In this document: piece by piece, positions 32,135 through 40,651 of the stretch
Position numbering within the stretch: the first letter of the stretch is position 1
Layout: the number at the start of each line of letters is the position of its first letter
DNA from: Streptomyces sp. MZ04
GTDB taxonomy: Bacteria; Actinomycetota; Actinomycetes; Streptomycetales; Streptomycetaceae
Assembly (NCBI RefSeq): GCF_004684775.1
Contig: NZ_SRIC01000029.1
Coordinates: 1-49,813 of the forward strand
Direction: 5' to 3'
Length of the DNA stretch: 49,813 nucleotides
Program-made: the position numbers and the translations under genes
Notes under the pieces: generated by a model
Seen by the model: the letters and a program-made list of their open reading frames with translations, nothing else
Databases searched by the model: none
What the model was told of the DNA's origin: nothing

Positions 32135-33975
32135 ACGTGCAAGGGCATGGACCGGTCGTCGTCACGGTCAGCAGCGGAACTCCGCTGTACGAGGGGGGTG
32201 ATGGTGCGGGCGAGGCTCTGGGCGTTGAGCCCGATGTCGGCGAGGATCTCGGACCGGCTGGCGTGCTCGAGGAACTCCTGGGGGACGCCGAAGGTGCGTA
32301 CGGGCATGTCGATGTCGGCATCGCGCAGCAGCCTGACGACCGCGTCGCCGACGGCGCCCACCCGGCCGTTGTCCTCGACCACGACCACCAGGCGGTGCTG
32401 ACGGGCCAGGTCGGCGATGGCGGAGTCCAGGGGTTTGACCCACCGGGGGTCGACGACCGTGACGCCCAGGCCCTGAGCTGCGATCAGGCGCCCGGCTTCC
32501 ACGCACACACCGGCCATGGAGCCGACGCCGATCAGCAGGACGTCCTCGGCGTCATAACCGGTGTTCCCCAGGCCGCGGTGACGGGACAGTACGTCCATGG
32601 CGCCGCACTTGCCGACGGCGTCGAGGTCCGCGGCCACCGGGCCCTTGGGGTACCGGATGGCCGTGGGCGCGTCGGACACGTCCACCGCTTCGCGCAGCAG
32701 TTCGCGCAGCCGGGCCCCGTCGCGCGGGGCGGCGATGCGCAGGCCGGGCACCAGCTGGAGCATCGACAGGTCCCACATGCCGTTGTGGCTGGGCCCGTCG
32801 CTGCCGGTGACGCCGGAGCGGTCCAGGGCGAAGGTGACCGGAAGACGGTGCAGCGCGACGTCCATCAGGACCTGGTCGAAGGCGCGGTTGAGGAAGGTGG
32901 CGTACACCGCCACCACCGGGTGGAGGCCGCCGAGCGCGAGGCCCGCCGCGGACGTGACCGCGTGCTGCTCGGCGATGCCGACGTCGAAGACGCGGTCGGG
33001 GTGGGCCTCGGCGAATTCGGCGAGGCCGGTCGGGTGCAGCATGGCCGCCGTGAGGGCCACGACATCGGAGCGCTCGGCGCCGATCTTCACCAGCTCGGAC
33101 CCGAACACCTCGGTCCAGGAGGTGGCGGAGGCCTTCGACTCGCCGGTCACCGGGTCGAAGGCGCCGGGGCCGTGGAAGCAGTCCTCCGCGTGGTTCTCCG
33201 CCGGAGCGAAGCCCTGGCCCTTCTTCGTGACGCAGTGCACGACCACCGGGCGTTCGAGGGAGCGCGCCGTTTTCAGGGTCTCCTCGAGGGCGGTCAGGTC
33301 GTGTCCGTCCACCGGTCCGATGTACGCGAGTCCGAGGTTCTCGAACAGCGTCTGCGGGGCCGTCGCCGCTGTCTCGCCGGCGTCGGCGCCGGGCCGCAGC
33401 GCGGCCAGATGGCTGGCGAAGCCGCCGATGGTCGGCGAGTAGGACCGGCCGTTGTCGTTGAGCACGATCACCACCGGGCGGTCCTCGCCCGCGGCGATGT
33501 TGTTCAGGGCCTCCCAGGACATGCCGCCGGTCATCGCGCCGTCCCCGACGACGGCGACGACTCGGCCGTCGTCGCCGAGCAGTTGCCTGGCCTTCGCGAG
33601 CCCGTCGGCGTAGGAGAGCGCGGTCGAGGCATGGGAGTTCTCGATGACGTCGTGCTCGGATTCGGCCTGACTCGGATAGCCGGAGGTGCCGCCACGCTGG
33701 CGCAGCCGGTCGAATCCCGCACGGCGCCCGGTCAGCAGCTTGTGTACGTAGGCCTGGTGGCCGGTGTCGAAGAGCAGCAGGTCCCGTGGAGATTCAAACA
33801 CCCGGTGCAGAGCGAGCGTCAGCTCGACGACTCCGAGGTTCGGGCCGATGTGCCCTCCCGTCTTGGATACCGCGGCCACCAGGAATTCACGTATATCGGC
33901 TGCGAGTTCCGGCAACTGCGAAGAGCCCAGGCTCCGCACGTCTTCTGGACGGTGAATCTCCTCAAGAAGGCCCAT
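32131..33975 (-). CDS. dxs: 1-deoxy-D-xylulose-5-phosphate synthase
   Basis: 614 residues, slightly short of the usual ~640. Dxs joins pyruvate and glyceraldehyde 3-phosphate with thiamine diphosphate. Motifs: [31 protein letters not shown], the ThDP-binding [18 protein letters not shown] with downstream [11 protein letters not shown], and the transketolase [15 protein letters not shown] region. The ATG at 33975 has GAGGAG upstream. dxs and ispG form a coupled pair covering the first step and a late step of the MEP route, next to a complete mevalonate pathway in the same window. Confidence 0.95.
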   Translation of the reverse strand: MGLLEEIHRPEDVRSLGSSQLPELAADIREFLVAAVSKTGGHIGPNLGVVELTLALHRVFESPRDLLLFDTGHQAYVHKLLTGRRAGFDRLRQRGGTSGYPSQAESEHDVIENSHASTALSYADGLAKARQLLGDDGRVVAVVGDGAMTGGMSWEALNNIAAGEDRPVVIVLNDNGRSYSPTIGGFASHLAALRPGADAGETAATAPQTLFENLGLAYIGPVDGHDLTALEETLKTARSLERPVVVHCVTKKGQGFAPAENHAEDCFHGPGAFDPVTGESKASATSWTEVFGSELVKIGAERSDVVALTAAMLHPTGLAEFAEAHPDRVFDVGIAEQHAVTSAAGLALGGLHPVVAVYATFLNRAFDQVLMDVALHRLPVTFALDRSGVTGSDGPSHNGMWDLSMLQLVPGLRIAAPRDGARLRELLREAVDVSDAPTAIRYPKGPVAADLDAVGKCGAMDVLSRHRGLGNTGYDAEDVLLIGVGSMAGVCVEAGRLIAAQGLGVTVVDPRWVKPLDSAIADLARQHRLVVVVEDNGRVGAVGDAVVRLLRDADIDMPVRTFGVPQEFLEHASRSEILADIGLNAQSLARTITPLVQRSSAADRDDDRSMPLHV

Positions 33976-34020
33976 AGCGACTCCTCAGCGGGTAAATATC
34001 CGAAACAGTGGTCTTCTGGC

Positions 34021-34048
34021 CGGCAGGGATACGGCGGGGTCCCTGCCG
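34021..34048 (-). terminator. hairpin between prenyltransferase 1 and dxs
   Basis: CGGCAGGGA (34021-34029) pairs with TCCCTGCCG (34040-34048) over 10 nt, in the 128-bp gap downstream of prenyltransferase 1. Confidence 0.5.
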
Positions 34049-34103
34049 CCGTCACCCGGTCAATGGCCCCACTTCGCAGTGGCTCGTGAGAAATCCGCGA
34101 ACA

Positions 34104-35009
34104 CTACTCGCCGGAGTCGGACACGCTCGTGTGCATGTGGTTCACCAGTCGCGGCCGCCACTGGTAGTACGACTGGATCTTGTAGAACTCCCCGTCGTTC
34201 GGAGACGTCGCCGCATAGACGGCCTTGGGGTCGTCGACGCCGTACGGAACGGTCTTCAGGAAGTGCTCGATCTTCGGCTCGACCTGGTCGAGGAGTGCCA
34301 TCGGATCCGGAGCGATCGCGGCATAGCAGAAACGCTCGATCCGCGGCGAGTCCCAGCTCAAAGTGGCGTAGAAGCCGAACGACTGCTTGGCGAAGTTGAG
34401 CAACTGCTCGCTCGGCTCCGGCATTTCGAGATCGCGGAGCATCGACTTGACGGCATCCGGCTCGAGGAGTTCGGCCACCTCGCCGAAGTACACGTTCATC
34501 GTCCGGTGCTCGAAGTCGATCCCGACGAGGGTCACATTCTCGTCCAGGCCGTACCGGGAGAAGAAGTCGAGGTTTCCGGCCAGGCTGCTCGGCACGGACG
34601 GGACTTCGGCGAGCTTCGACAGGCTCTGCATGCTGTTGCCGGGGAAGCACGACCAGGTCTTCTGGAAGCCCTTCACCACTCCGAAGTCGATGCCGTAGCT
34701 TTCGACCGGGAAGCGTTCCGCGATGTCCGAGAGCAGGCTGCCGACGGGGTGCTCCGTCTTCGCCATGAGGTCGTTCGACAGGGCGAGGGCATAGGGATCA
34801 ACGTCGCCGGGAAGCATCATGAAGTGCAGGTTGAGCTCTCCGGCATGGCGCTTGTCGGTCGCCACCCGGAAAAGAATCGCGGCCTGCGGGATCGCGTCCT
34901 CGAACGAGGCCAGCACAGGCCAGACCTTGTCACGCGAACACGTCACGTCCAGCAGGCCGGCTGTTTCCTCGATGGCCGAGTAGAGCTTTTCTACGGCGGT
35001 CCCGGACAT
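34104..35009 (-). CDS. aromatic prenyltransferase 1 (ABBA fold, NphB/NapT type)
   Basis: 301 residues from ATG 35009, six bases after GGAGG. It shares the NphB pattern: VEKLYSAIEETAGLLDVTCS at the N-terminus, HPVGSLLSDI, VVKGFQKTWSCFPG, a RYGLDENV-type segment, and YKIQSYYQWRP near the end. These soluble, metal-variable enzymes attach DMAPP or GPP to naphthoquinones and naphthols. In napyradiomycin biosynthesis two such enzymes (NapT8 and NapT9) install the C5 and C10 units. Which donor this copy uses cannot be read from the sequence. It is 53 bp downstream of the TetR-type domain gene. Confidence 0.9.
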   Translation of the reverse strand: MSGTAVEKLYSAIEETAGLLDVTCSRDKVWPVLASFEDAIPQAAILFRVATDKRHAGELNLHFMMLPGDVDPYALALSNDLMAKTEHPVGSLLSDIAERFPVESYGIDFGVVKGFQKTWSCFPGNSMQSLSKLAEVPSVPSSLAGNLDFFSRYGLDENVTLVGIDFEHRTMNVYFGEVAELLEPDAVKSMLRDLEMPEPSEQLLNFAKQSFGFYATLSWDSPRIERFCYAAIAPDPMALLDQVEPKIEHFLKTVPYGVDDPKAVYAATSPNDGEFYKIQSYYQWRPRLVNHMHTSVSDSGE

Positions 35010-35062
35010 TCGTCCTCCATACATCATTCTGGGCTCTGTTCTTGAAGGGCGGTGAACTCGGG

Positions 35063-35482
35063 CTACGCGTCCAGATAGCGCTGGATCGTGGGAGCGAAGG
35101 TGTCGACGAGCTCATCCACCGATGCCGACGCGAGCGGCTCCATCCGCATCACGTAGCGCAGCATGATGACGCCCACGACCTGCGTCACCACCGCGTTGAG
35201 GTTCAGCCGCGGCGCGTCGACCACCTCTCCCACCCGGTCGACGAGCATGGAGGAGAAGTGGTCGCGCAACTGAGCCGCGCCGGCGTCGCTGGTGGCCGCG
35301 GACCGGATCTTCTCGAGGAGCGTCGGCCTCAGCTCAGGGTTCTCCCAGGCCGTCAGGGACATACGGAAGAGGCGCTCGCCGAGTTGCTCGCGCGGCCCGG
35401 CGATGGCCTCCTGGAAGCGGGCGTTCGCGTACGCGGCCAGATTCTCCGCTCCTGCGTTCGCCGTCTCGGTTGCTCCGGACAT
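35063..35482 (-). CDS. TetR-family ligand-binding domain lacking the DNA-binding part
   Basis: 139 residues from ATG 35482, with TGGAG upstream. The sequence (ARFQEAIAGPREQLGERLFR, then WENPELRPTLLEKIRSAATS, and LRYVMRMEPLASASVDELVD) matches the C-terminal half of TetR repressors. The N-terminal helix-turn-helix is missing: only about 25 residues precede the C-terminal domain, and the 100-bp upstream gap is a hairpin with no HTH remnant in any frame. It may be a decayed repressor, a ligand sink or a dimerisation partner of an intact TetR protein elsewhere. It sits between the two prenyltransferase genes. Confidence 0.8.
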   Translation of the reverse strand: MSGATETANAGAENLAAYANARFQEAIAGPREQLGERLFRMSLTAWENPELRPTLLEKIRSAATSDAGAAQLRDHFSSMLVDRVGEVVDAPRLNLNAVVTQVVGVIMLRYVMRMEPLASASVDELVDTFAPTIQRYLDA

Positions 35483-35521
35483 GTGTGCTCCAGGGGGTTT
35501 TGGGTGCAGCGCTTGTTCAAG

Positions 35522-35559
35522 GTGCCGCACTCGACCAGAGGACTAGTCGAGTGCGGCAC
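35522..35559 (-). terminator. hairpin after prenyltransferase 2
   Basis: GTGCCGCACTCGAC (35522-35535) pairs perfectly with GTCGAGTGCGGCAC (35546-35559) over 10 nt. It lies 23 bp past the prenyltransferase 2 stop and just ahead of the TetR-type domain gene. It could instead be an operator, since the arms are palindromic and promoter-proximal to that gene. Confidence 0.7.
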
Positions 35560-35582
35560 GGTTGAGAACGGTCTTGCTCGCG

Positions 35583-36500
35583 TTACCCCTGTTGTTCCTT
35601 GGGAGCGTCCGTCAGGATCTTCTCGTACCAGGGCGTGAGCTGGTAGTACGTACAGACCTCGTGGAATTCCTCGCCGCGCATCCACTTGACGGCGTACATG
35701 TTCACGCGGCCACCGGCGTACGCGCGCGGAGAGACGCGTGCGAACTCCTCCATGCGCGGCGTCAATTGGCCGGGAAGCGCCGACGGATCCAGACCGCGGA
35801 CCGGCGGCGGGGCGAAGGCGACCCGGATGACGTCCCCGGTTTCCCAGCCGAGCGTGATATTGACCCGCAGCGACTTGTGGGCGAACTCCAGCGTCGGCTC
35901 GTCCGGCTCCGGCATCCCGAGGTCGCTGAGCAGCGCACGGATGGTGCTCGGCTCGGGGCGGCCGTCCGGCCCGAAGTGGAAGTACACACTGACCGTCTTG
36001 TGCCGGTAGTCGACCCCGATCATCGCCACCTGGTCCAGGCCGTAGCGGGCGAAGAGCGCCGCGTTCTCGGCCACGGCACGCGGCATCGACGGGATGTCGG
36101 CGATGTCCGACACCTTCTGCATGTTGTCGGGGAAGTGCGCGTAGAGCTTCTTGAATCCGCCGACGACTCCGGCGTCGACAAAGTGCTCCTTGATGGGCCA
36201 TCGCCCCTGGATGTCCGAGAGCACGGAGCCGACGGGATGGTCCGTCTCGGTGACAAGCCCACGCGACAGCGCGTGGGGATACGGATTTCCGATCGACGAA
36301 GGGACGGTGAAGCTGTAGTCGAGCTCTCCCGCGTGGCGATCGCCGGCCTGCCCGCCGAAAACAATCATGGCCTCCGCGAGTTCGTCCCCGAACGCGTCCA
36401 GAACCGGCCAGACATTGTCACGTGAGCAGACCGCGCTCAACAGTCCAGCCGCTTCCTCGATCGCCGAATACACCCGTTCCACTTCGGCGGTCCTCGACAT
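35583..36500 (-). CDS. aromatic prenyltransferase 2 (ABBA fold, NphB/NapT type)
   Basis: 305 residues with GGGAGGATGC directly before the ATG. The N-terminus VERVYSAIEEAAGLLSAVCSR and the motifs HPVGSVLSDIQ, GGFKKLYAHFPDNMQKV, IPSMPRAVAENAALFARYGL and LGWETGDVIRV follow NphB closely, more closely than prenyltransferase 1 does. It transfers a prenyl group to an aromatic polyketide. With prenyltransferase 1 it explains a doubly prenylated naphthoquinone core. It lies 56 bp downstream of the cis-prenyltransferase, which may supply an unusual donor. Confidence 0.91.
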   Translation of the reverse strand: MSRTAEVERVYSAIEEAAGLLSAVCSRDNVWPVLDAFGDELAEAMIVFGGQAGDRHAGELDYSFTVPSSIGNPYPHALSRGLVTETDHPVGSVLSDIQGRWPIKEHFVDAGVVGGFKKLYAHFPDNMQKVSDIADIPSMPRAVAENAALFARYGLDQVAMIGVDYRHKTVSVYFHFGPDGRPEPSTIRALLSDLGMPEPDEPTLEFAHKSLRVNITLGWETGDVIRVAFAPPPVRGLDPSALPGQLTPRMEEFARVSPRAYAGGRVNMYAVKWMRGEEFHEVCTYYQLTPWYEKILTDAPKEQQG

Positions 36501-36556
36501 GCATCCTCCCAGTTTCTGCCTTGACGCTTGTGTGCGTGGTGCGGTTCAGAGGTGGC

Positions 36557-37210
36557 TCACGCGGGATAGCCGCCGAAGCGCCGGTCCCGGCCCTGAAGGT
36601 CCTGCAGAGCGGCGTCGAATTCGGCTCGCGTCATGTCGGGGAACAGGATCGGAGAGAAATAAAGCTCCGCGTACGGCGACATCAGCGGGAAGAAGGACGA
36701 CATCCGTATCGCACCGCCGGTGCGGATGAGGTAATCGACCTGCGTCGGGATGTACGCGTTCTCGGCGAGGATCTCCGGGGTCAGCTCCGGGATCTTCCCG
36801 TTGAGCTTGTTGAAGATGCCGAGGACCTCGTGCTGGAGAGACATGCCGAGGATGTAGTGCAGCGTGAAGTCCGCGTCCTTGGCCGACTTGTCCCGCAGCG
36901 ACTCCAGTTCGGAGACGTAGGGGTCGGCGACCAGGTCGAGCGACCCGGAGAAATCGAAGTTGTACGTGTCGTGGATGCGCCGCACCACGTCCGTGAACGC
37001 GTTCATGAACGTGGTCACCGCGGCCTCGGGGCGGCTGTGGTTGGCGGCCGAGGAGGACGTGACGTAGAGCGTCTTGACGCCCGCCTCCTTGGCCCAGCCC
37101 ATGAACTCGATCAGCTTGTCCGCCATCGCCGTGTATCCCTCGTCGAGGGATACCTCGTGCGCCTTGGACCAGCGGCGCATTCCGTCCGGAAGTAGCATCA
37201 GGGTGGTCAC
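36557..37210 (-). CDS. cis-prenyltransferase homologue of the (cyclo)lavandulyl diphosphate synthase type
   Basis: 217 residues, shorter than undecaprenyl diphosphate synthase (~250). The N-terminus [20 protein letters not shown] resembles cyclolavandulyl diphosphate synthase of Streptomyces CL190: the usual DGNxRWA is DGMRRWS, keeping the catalytic Asp but replacing Asn with Met. The C-terminal motif [20 protein letters not shown] corresponds to RTSGExRLSNFL of normal cis-prenyltransferases. Relatives (CLDS, Mcl22 of merochlorin) join DMAPP units head-to-middle to make branched lavandulyl-type diphosphates. The expected product is therefore an irregular C10 or C15 diphosphate, but GPP-like chain elongation cannot be excluded. 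Confidence 0.85.
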   Translation of the reverse strand: MTTLMLLPDGMRRWSKAHEVSLDEGYTAMADKLIEFMGWAKEAGVKTLYVTSSSAANHSRPEAAVTTFMNAFTDVVRRIHDTYNFDFSGSLDLVADPYVSELESLRDKSAKDADFTLHYILGMSLQHEVLGIFNKLNGKIPELTPEILAENAYIPTQVDYLIRTGGAIRMSSFFPLMSPYAELYFSPILFPDMTRAEFDAALQDLQGRDRRFGGYPA

Positions 37211-37259
37211 CGTGTTCTCCTTTTATTGCGGGTGAGAGCGGTCGAATACGCGGTGATGA

Positions 37260-37508
37260 TCAGCTGTTCGCGGCCTTCTCGGAGACCAGCTCGGCGGCCT
37301 GGACGGCGGTTCCCGCGGAGGCCAGTTCGTCGCCGGTCACGTCGACGCCGTACTGCTTCGACAAGATGACGCCCAGCTCGATCAGGACCAGGGAATCCAG
37401 GTCGAGGAGCTGGAATTCGGTGTCGACGGCCGTGTCGGCGGGGACGTCGAAGTGGGTCTTGAGAACGTCGAGCACGGCCTCGGGCTCAAGGGATATTCGG
37501 CTCGTCAT
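37260..37508 (-). CDS. acyl carrier protein
   Basis: 82 residues. The phosphopantetheine site is Ser39 in LLDLDSLVLIELGVIL, with the acidic surroundings typical of discrete ACPs. GGAGAGAAAG precedes the ATG. It lies 30 bp downstream of a KAS III gene and near an AvrD-like gene, so it probably carries the acyl chain for that module, not for THN synthesis, since THN synthase uses free CoA thioesters. Confidence 0.9.
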   Translation of the reverse strand: MTSRISLEPEAVLDVLKTHFDVPADTAVDTEFQLLDLDSLVLIELGVILSKQYGVDVTGDELASAGTAVQAAELVSEKAANS

Positions 37509-37538
37509 AGCGCTTTCTCTCCAAACGAACGAAGGTTT

Positions 37539-38552
37539 TCAGGCGAGGGTGACCCCCGGCCAGGTGAGGGCGGCCGAACCCCACGTCAGGCCGGCCCCGA
37601 AGGCGGTGAGCAGCAGCCGGTCATGGCGCTGGAAACGGCCCTTGGCCGCGGCGTCGGCCAGTGCCAGCGGGATGGAGGCGGCCGAGGTGTTGCCCACCTG
37701 ATCGAGATGGGTGACCACGCGCTGCTTGTCCACGCCCAGGAGCTGCGCCAGGGCCTGCAGGATGCGCAGATTCGCCTGATGGCCCACCACATGGTCGACG
37801 TCGTCGACGTTCCAGCCGACGTTCTCGAGCGCGGCCGACGAGGACTGTGCCATCCGGCGGACCGCGTGCGGGAAGATCTCCTTGCCGTTCATGTAGAGGT
37901 ACTGGTCGTCCGGGTGCGGCGGACGGTCGGTGGACCGGTGCCGCGAGCCGTTGCCCGGGATGCCGACCAGTTCCCTGAGGCTGCCGTCCGAGCCCAGGTC
38001 CACCGTCAGGACCGCGCCGGGCTCGTCGATGGTGCCGCGGCGCAGCACCACCGCACCGGCACCGTCGCCGAAGATCACCGACGTGCCGCGGTCGGTGGGG
38101 TTGAGGAACGGACGGAAGGTCTCGGCGCCGATGACCAGAACGCGCTCGGCGTACCCGGCCATCAGGGTCGCGGACGCGGTGGCGAGCGCGTAGATGAAGC
38201 CCGAGCAGCCGGCCGCCAGGTCCAGCGCGGCGACATTGCCGAGACCGAGCCGTGCGGCGACGTCCGGCGAGGTGGTGGGGCACTGCTGGTCGGGCGTCGT
38301 AGTGGCCACGATCACCATGCCGATGTCACCCGGCGCCTGGGCCCCCGCCGACTTCAGCGCCCGGTGGCCCGCCTCGACCGCAAGGTCGCTGGTGGCCACG
38401 CCGGGATCGGACCAGTGCCGCTGCCGGATGCCGGTGCGCTGCACGATCCATTCGTCGTTGGTGTCGAGGTGCTGGGACAGCTCGTCGTTGGTCACCGTGC
38501 GAGGCGGCACATAGGAGCCGAGCCCCGCGAGTACGGCGGCGGGCGCGCTCAT
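37539..38552 (-). CDS. 3-oxoacyl-ACP synthase III (KAS III, FabH-like)
   Basis: 337 residues with the full Cys-His-Asn triad: Cys116 in DLAAGCSGFIYAL, His in HVVGHQANLRI and Asn in QVGNTSAASIPLAL. It condenses an acyl-CoA starter with malonyl-ACP to beta-ketoacyl-ACP. It is clearly distinct from the NphT7-type protein at 1.7-2.7 kb, so the window holds two KAS III paralogues with different jobs. Its ATG overlaps the AvrD-like stop (ATGA) and the ACP gene follows, forming a three-gene unit. Confidence 0.93.
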   Translation of the reverse strand: MSAPAAVLAGLGSYVPPRTVTNDELSQHLDTNDEWIVQRTGIRQRHWSDPGVATSDLAVEAGHRALKSAGAQAPGDIGMVIVATTTPDQQCPTTSPDVAARLGLGNVAALDLAAGCSGFIYALATASATLMAGYAERVLVIGAETFRPFLNPTDRGTSVIFGDGAGAVVLRRGTIDEPGAVLTVDLGSDGSLRELVGIPGNGSRHRSTDRPPHPDDQYLYMNGKEIFPHAVRRMAQSSSAALENVGWNVDDVDHVVGHQANLRILQALAQLLGVDKQRVVTHLDQVGNTSAASIPLALADAAAKGRFQRHDRLLLTAFGAGLTWGSAALTWPGVTLA

Positions 38553-39559
38553 CGGCCCTCACCTCCCCGACTGTCGTTCTCTGACGATGGGTTGAGCAGA
38601 TGCACGACGGACGCCCGGGCCTGTACGCCGTGCAGGGCGCCGCTCAGCTCGGCCGACCGCCAGGTGCCGGACGGGGAGGGCAGCAGCCGGGCCTGGCCGA
38701 GCCGCGCCGTCAACTCGTCGTCGCCCGGGTCCGGTGCGCCGGCGGCGGCCGTGATGCGGGTGCGCCGCATCCAGAGGTTGTTGCTGCCGGCCCGGTCGAT
38801 GCCGTCCAGCGTGTAGAGCAGCACCTGGCCGAGCTGCATGGCGGCGACAAAGGCGTCGATCATGGTGGCCTGAGCCTTGTCCCGGGCGGCCTCCGCACCG
38901 TCCGGGACCAGCATGGCCTGAGCCGACGCCCGCAGACCTTCCTCGCCGCCGTCGCCCGTGACGTGCACCCCGGTGAGCAGCTGCTGCCGCGCATCGTGCG
39001 GGACGCCGTAGGGCCGGTCGTTCCAGGGTCCTGGTAACTCCTCGGCCACGTAGTACGCCTGGGAGTCGCCGCTTTGGCGACGGCCCGCGCCGTGCGCCGC
39101 GTGCAGCCGGGCCGACAGCGAGCCGACACGGCAGTCCAGGGTGGTCGACCACTGGTCGCCCGTGGTCTCGGCGGCGACGAGCCGGCCGCTGACCGGGAAC
39201 TTCTCCAGGCTCTCCTCGTCCGGACTCGAGCCGGCCTTCATGTCGATCGACCGCACCTCGAAGGGCGCGTCCGGGTCGAGCCCGAAGGTGTGGGCCGCGT
39301 ACAGGCCGGTGAGCCGGGCGGCGAAGAGCATCACGTCGATGGAGCTGAGATGGGGTTTCTGTTGGTTCTCGCCCTTGCGGGACCAGAGGCCGGGGATGGC
39401 GAGATGGGCCGTGGCCTCGATGCCCCCGGAGCCGTCGGCTCCCGGCGATATCGTGAGATCGGTCAGCGAGTGTTCGACCCGTTTGAATCCCTCGCCGAGG
39501 AATCGGCTGTCACGCGGGCCGAGGAAATCGTCGATGGACGCGAGTTCCAGGGAAGGCAC
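38549..39559 (-). CDS. AvrD-like protein
   Basis: 336 residues. The N-terminus ASIDDFLGPRDSRFLGEGFK followed by RVEHSLTDLTI, and the HLSSIDVMLFAARLTGLY region, match the AvrD family as I recall it. Pseudomonas syringae AvrD makes syringolides, apparently from a beta-ketoacyl unit and a pentulose, and the related AfsA makes gamma-butyrolactones in a comparable condensation. The translational overlap with KAS III and the adjacent ACP gene offers the beta-ketoacyl donor. A small signalling molecule or an acyl appendage are both possible. The family call is reasonably secure; the function here is inference. Confidence 0.75.
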   Translation of the reverse strand: MPSLELASIDDFLGPRDSRFLGEGFKRVEHSLTDLTISPGADGSGGIEATAHLAIPGLWSRKGENQQKPHLSSIDVMLFAARLTGLYAAHTFGLDPDAPFEVRSIDMKAGSSPDEESLEKFPVSGRLVAAETTGDQWSTTLDCRVGSLSARLHAAHGAGRRQSGDSQAYYVAEELPGPWNDRPYGVPHDARQQLLTGVHVTGDGGEEGLRASAQAMLVPDGAEAARDKAQATMIDAFVAAMQLGQVLLYTLDGIDRAGSNNLWMRRTRITAAAGAPDPGDDELTARLGQARLLPSPSGTWRSAELSGALHGVQARASVVHLLNPSSENDSRGGEGR

Positions 39560-39588
39560 AATCGCTCCTTTCCAGCACGCTCACCGCG

Positions 39589-40002
39589 TCATGCGGTGAA
39601 GGCTTCGGCGATGGCGTGGCTGTCTTCGTACATGTGGTAGCGAGTGATCTCTCCGTCGACGACGGAGAAGTGCAGGGCGTAGGCGTTGGTGAAGGTCTTT
39701 CCGGTGGCCAGGACGCCGAAGACGGACTCGGCCGTGACCACCGCGTGCTGCCCGTCGACGAGGCGGGTGCCCAGGTTGAAGCCCTGCGGGGCCGTCAGCA
39801 CCTTCGGGAAGATCGCGAAGAACTCCGCGATCTCGTCCTTGGTGGAACGGGTGCCCGTCCAGGGCACGTCGGCGCTTCCCGCCACCCGGAAGTCCACCTG
39901 GTCGGCGAACAGCCCGAGCAGGCCGGGCAGATCGCCGGACGCGAACCTCTCGAAGAACGAGTCCACGGTCGCCCCGGTGGTCCGCTGCTGCGCGGTCGTC
40001 AT
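39589..40002 (-). CDS. SnoaL-like/NTF2-fold protein
   Basis: 137 residues of one NTF2-like domain: TVDSFFERFASGDLPGLLGL, then FADQVDFRVAGSADVPWTG, a middle TKDEIAEFFAIF and C-terminal NAYALHFSVVDGEITRYHMY. Members act as small cyclases, isomerases, oxygenases or mere binding proteins in aromatic polyketide pathways. No catalytic role can be assigned from this sequence. It is 22 bp from the flavodoxin-like gene and 29 bp from the AvrD-like gene, in the same presumed operon. Confidence 0.8.
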   Translation of the reverse strand: MTTAQQRTTGATVDSFFERFASGDLPGLLGLFADQVDFRVAGSADVPWTGTRSTKDEIAEFFAIFPKVLTAPQGFNLGTRLVDGQHAVVTAESVFGVLATGKTFTNAYALHFSVVDGEITRYHMYEDSHAIAEAFTA

Positions 40003-40024
40003 GTCAGCTCTCTCCCGTCGTCCG

Positions 40025-40621
40025 CTACTTGGCTACCAGGGCGGCACGCCCCGCGAGGTGGATCGCCGTCATCTGGGCGACGCGCTCACCGAGGTGCTCG
40101 GCCGTGGCGATGTCCGCCTTGTGGACCTCTTCGGCGGGCAGGTCGCCGGCCAGGGTGCCGGCGGCGCCGTTGAAGTACCCGAGCCGGTTGAGGTCGTTCT
40201 CGCTCTCATGGCTGAGGTGCCAGCCGGGGAGCAGGCCGAGGCTGACCCAGATCATCCCGTGCTGGGCGCCCAGGGTCGCGAAGTAGCCCAGAGTGGAGTC
40301 CTTGTCGCCCGCCTTGCAGGCGCCGATGGTGAACCCCGACCCGAGCTTGTCCTTCCAGGCCTGGCGCCCCCAGCGCTTGTTGGTCGTCTCGGCGAACATG
40401 TGGAACTTCCCCGACGCCGATCCCATGTAGGTGGGCGCCCCGAAGATGATCGCGTCGGCGTTGTCGAGCGCCTCCCACTTGGCGTCATCCATCGTCTCGA
40501 CGGCCACCATGGTCACCTCGGCGCCCGCGGCCAAGGCACCGGCTCGGACGGACTGCGCGAGCACGTCGGTGTGGCCCCTGCCGGAGTGGTGGGCAATGGC
40601 GATGGTGGGCGGCTTTTCCAT
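40025..40621 (-). CDS. flavodoxin-like NAD(P)H-dependent reductase (WrbA-type)
   Basis: 198 residues. The FMN phosphate loop is IAIAHHSGRGHTDVLAQSV near the N-terminus, with AIIFGAPTYMGSASGKF at about residues 58-74 and a FATLGAQHGMIWV segment, as in WrbA and quinone oxidoreductases. The likely role is reduction of a hydroxynaphthoquinone, or of a diazonium/diazo intermediate, to its hydroquinone form before prenylation. Comparable reductases accompany furaquinocin- and naphterpin-type clusters. The substrate is inferred. Confidence 0.85.
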   Translation of the reverse strand: MEKPPTIAIAHHSGRGHTDVLAQSVRAGALAAGAEVTMVAVETMDDAKWEALDNADAIIFGAPTYMGSASGKFHMFAETTNKRWGRQAWKDKLGSGFTIGACKAGDKDSTLGYFATLGAQHGMIWVSLGLLPGWHLSHESENDLNRLGYFNGAAGTLAGDLPAEEVHKADIATAEHLGERVAQMTAIHLAGRAALVAK

Positions 40622-40651
40622 CGGTTGTTCTCCTCGGAATGTAAGGGCAAC

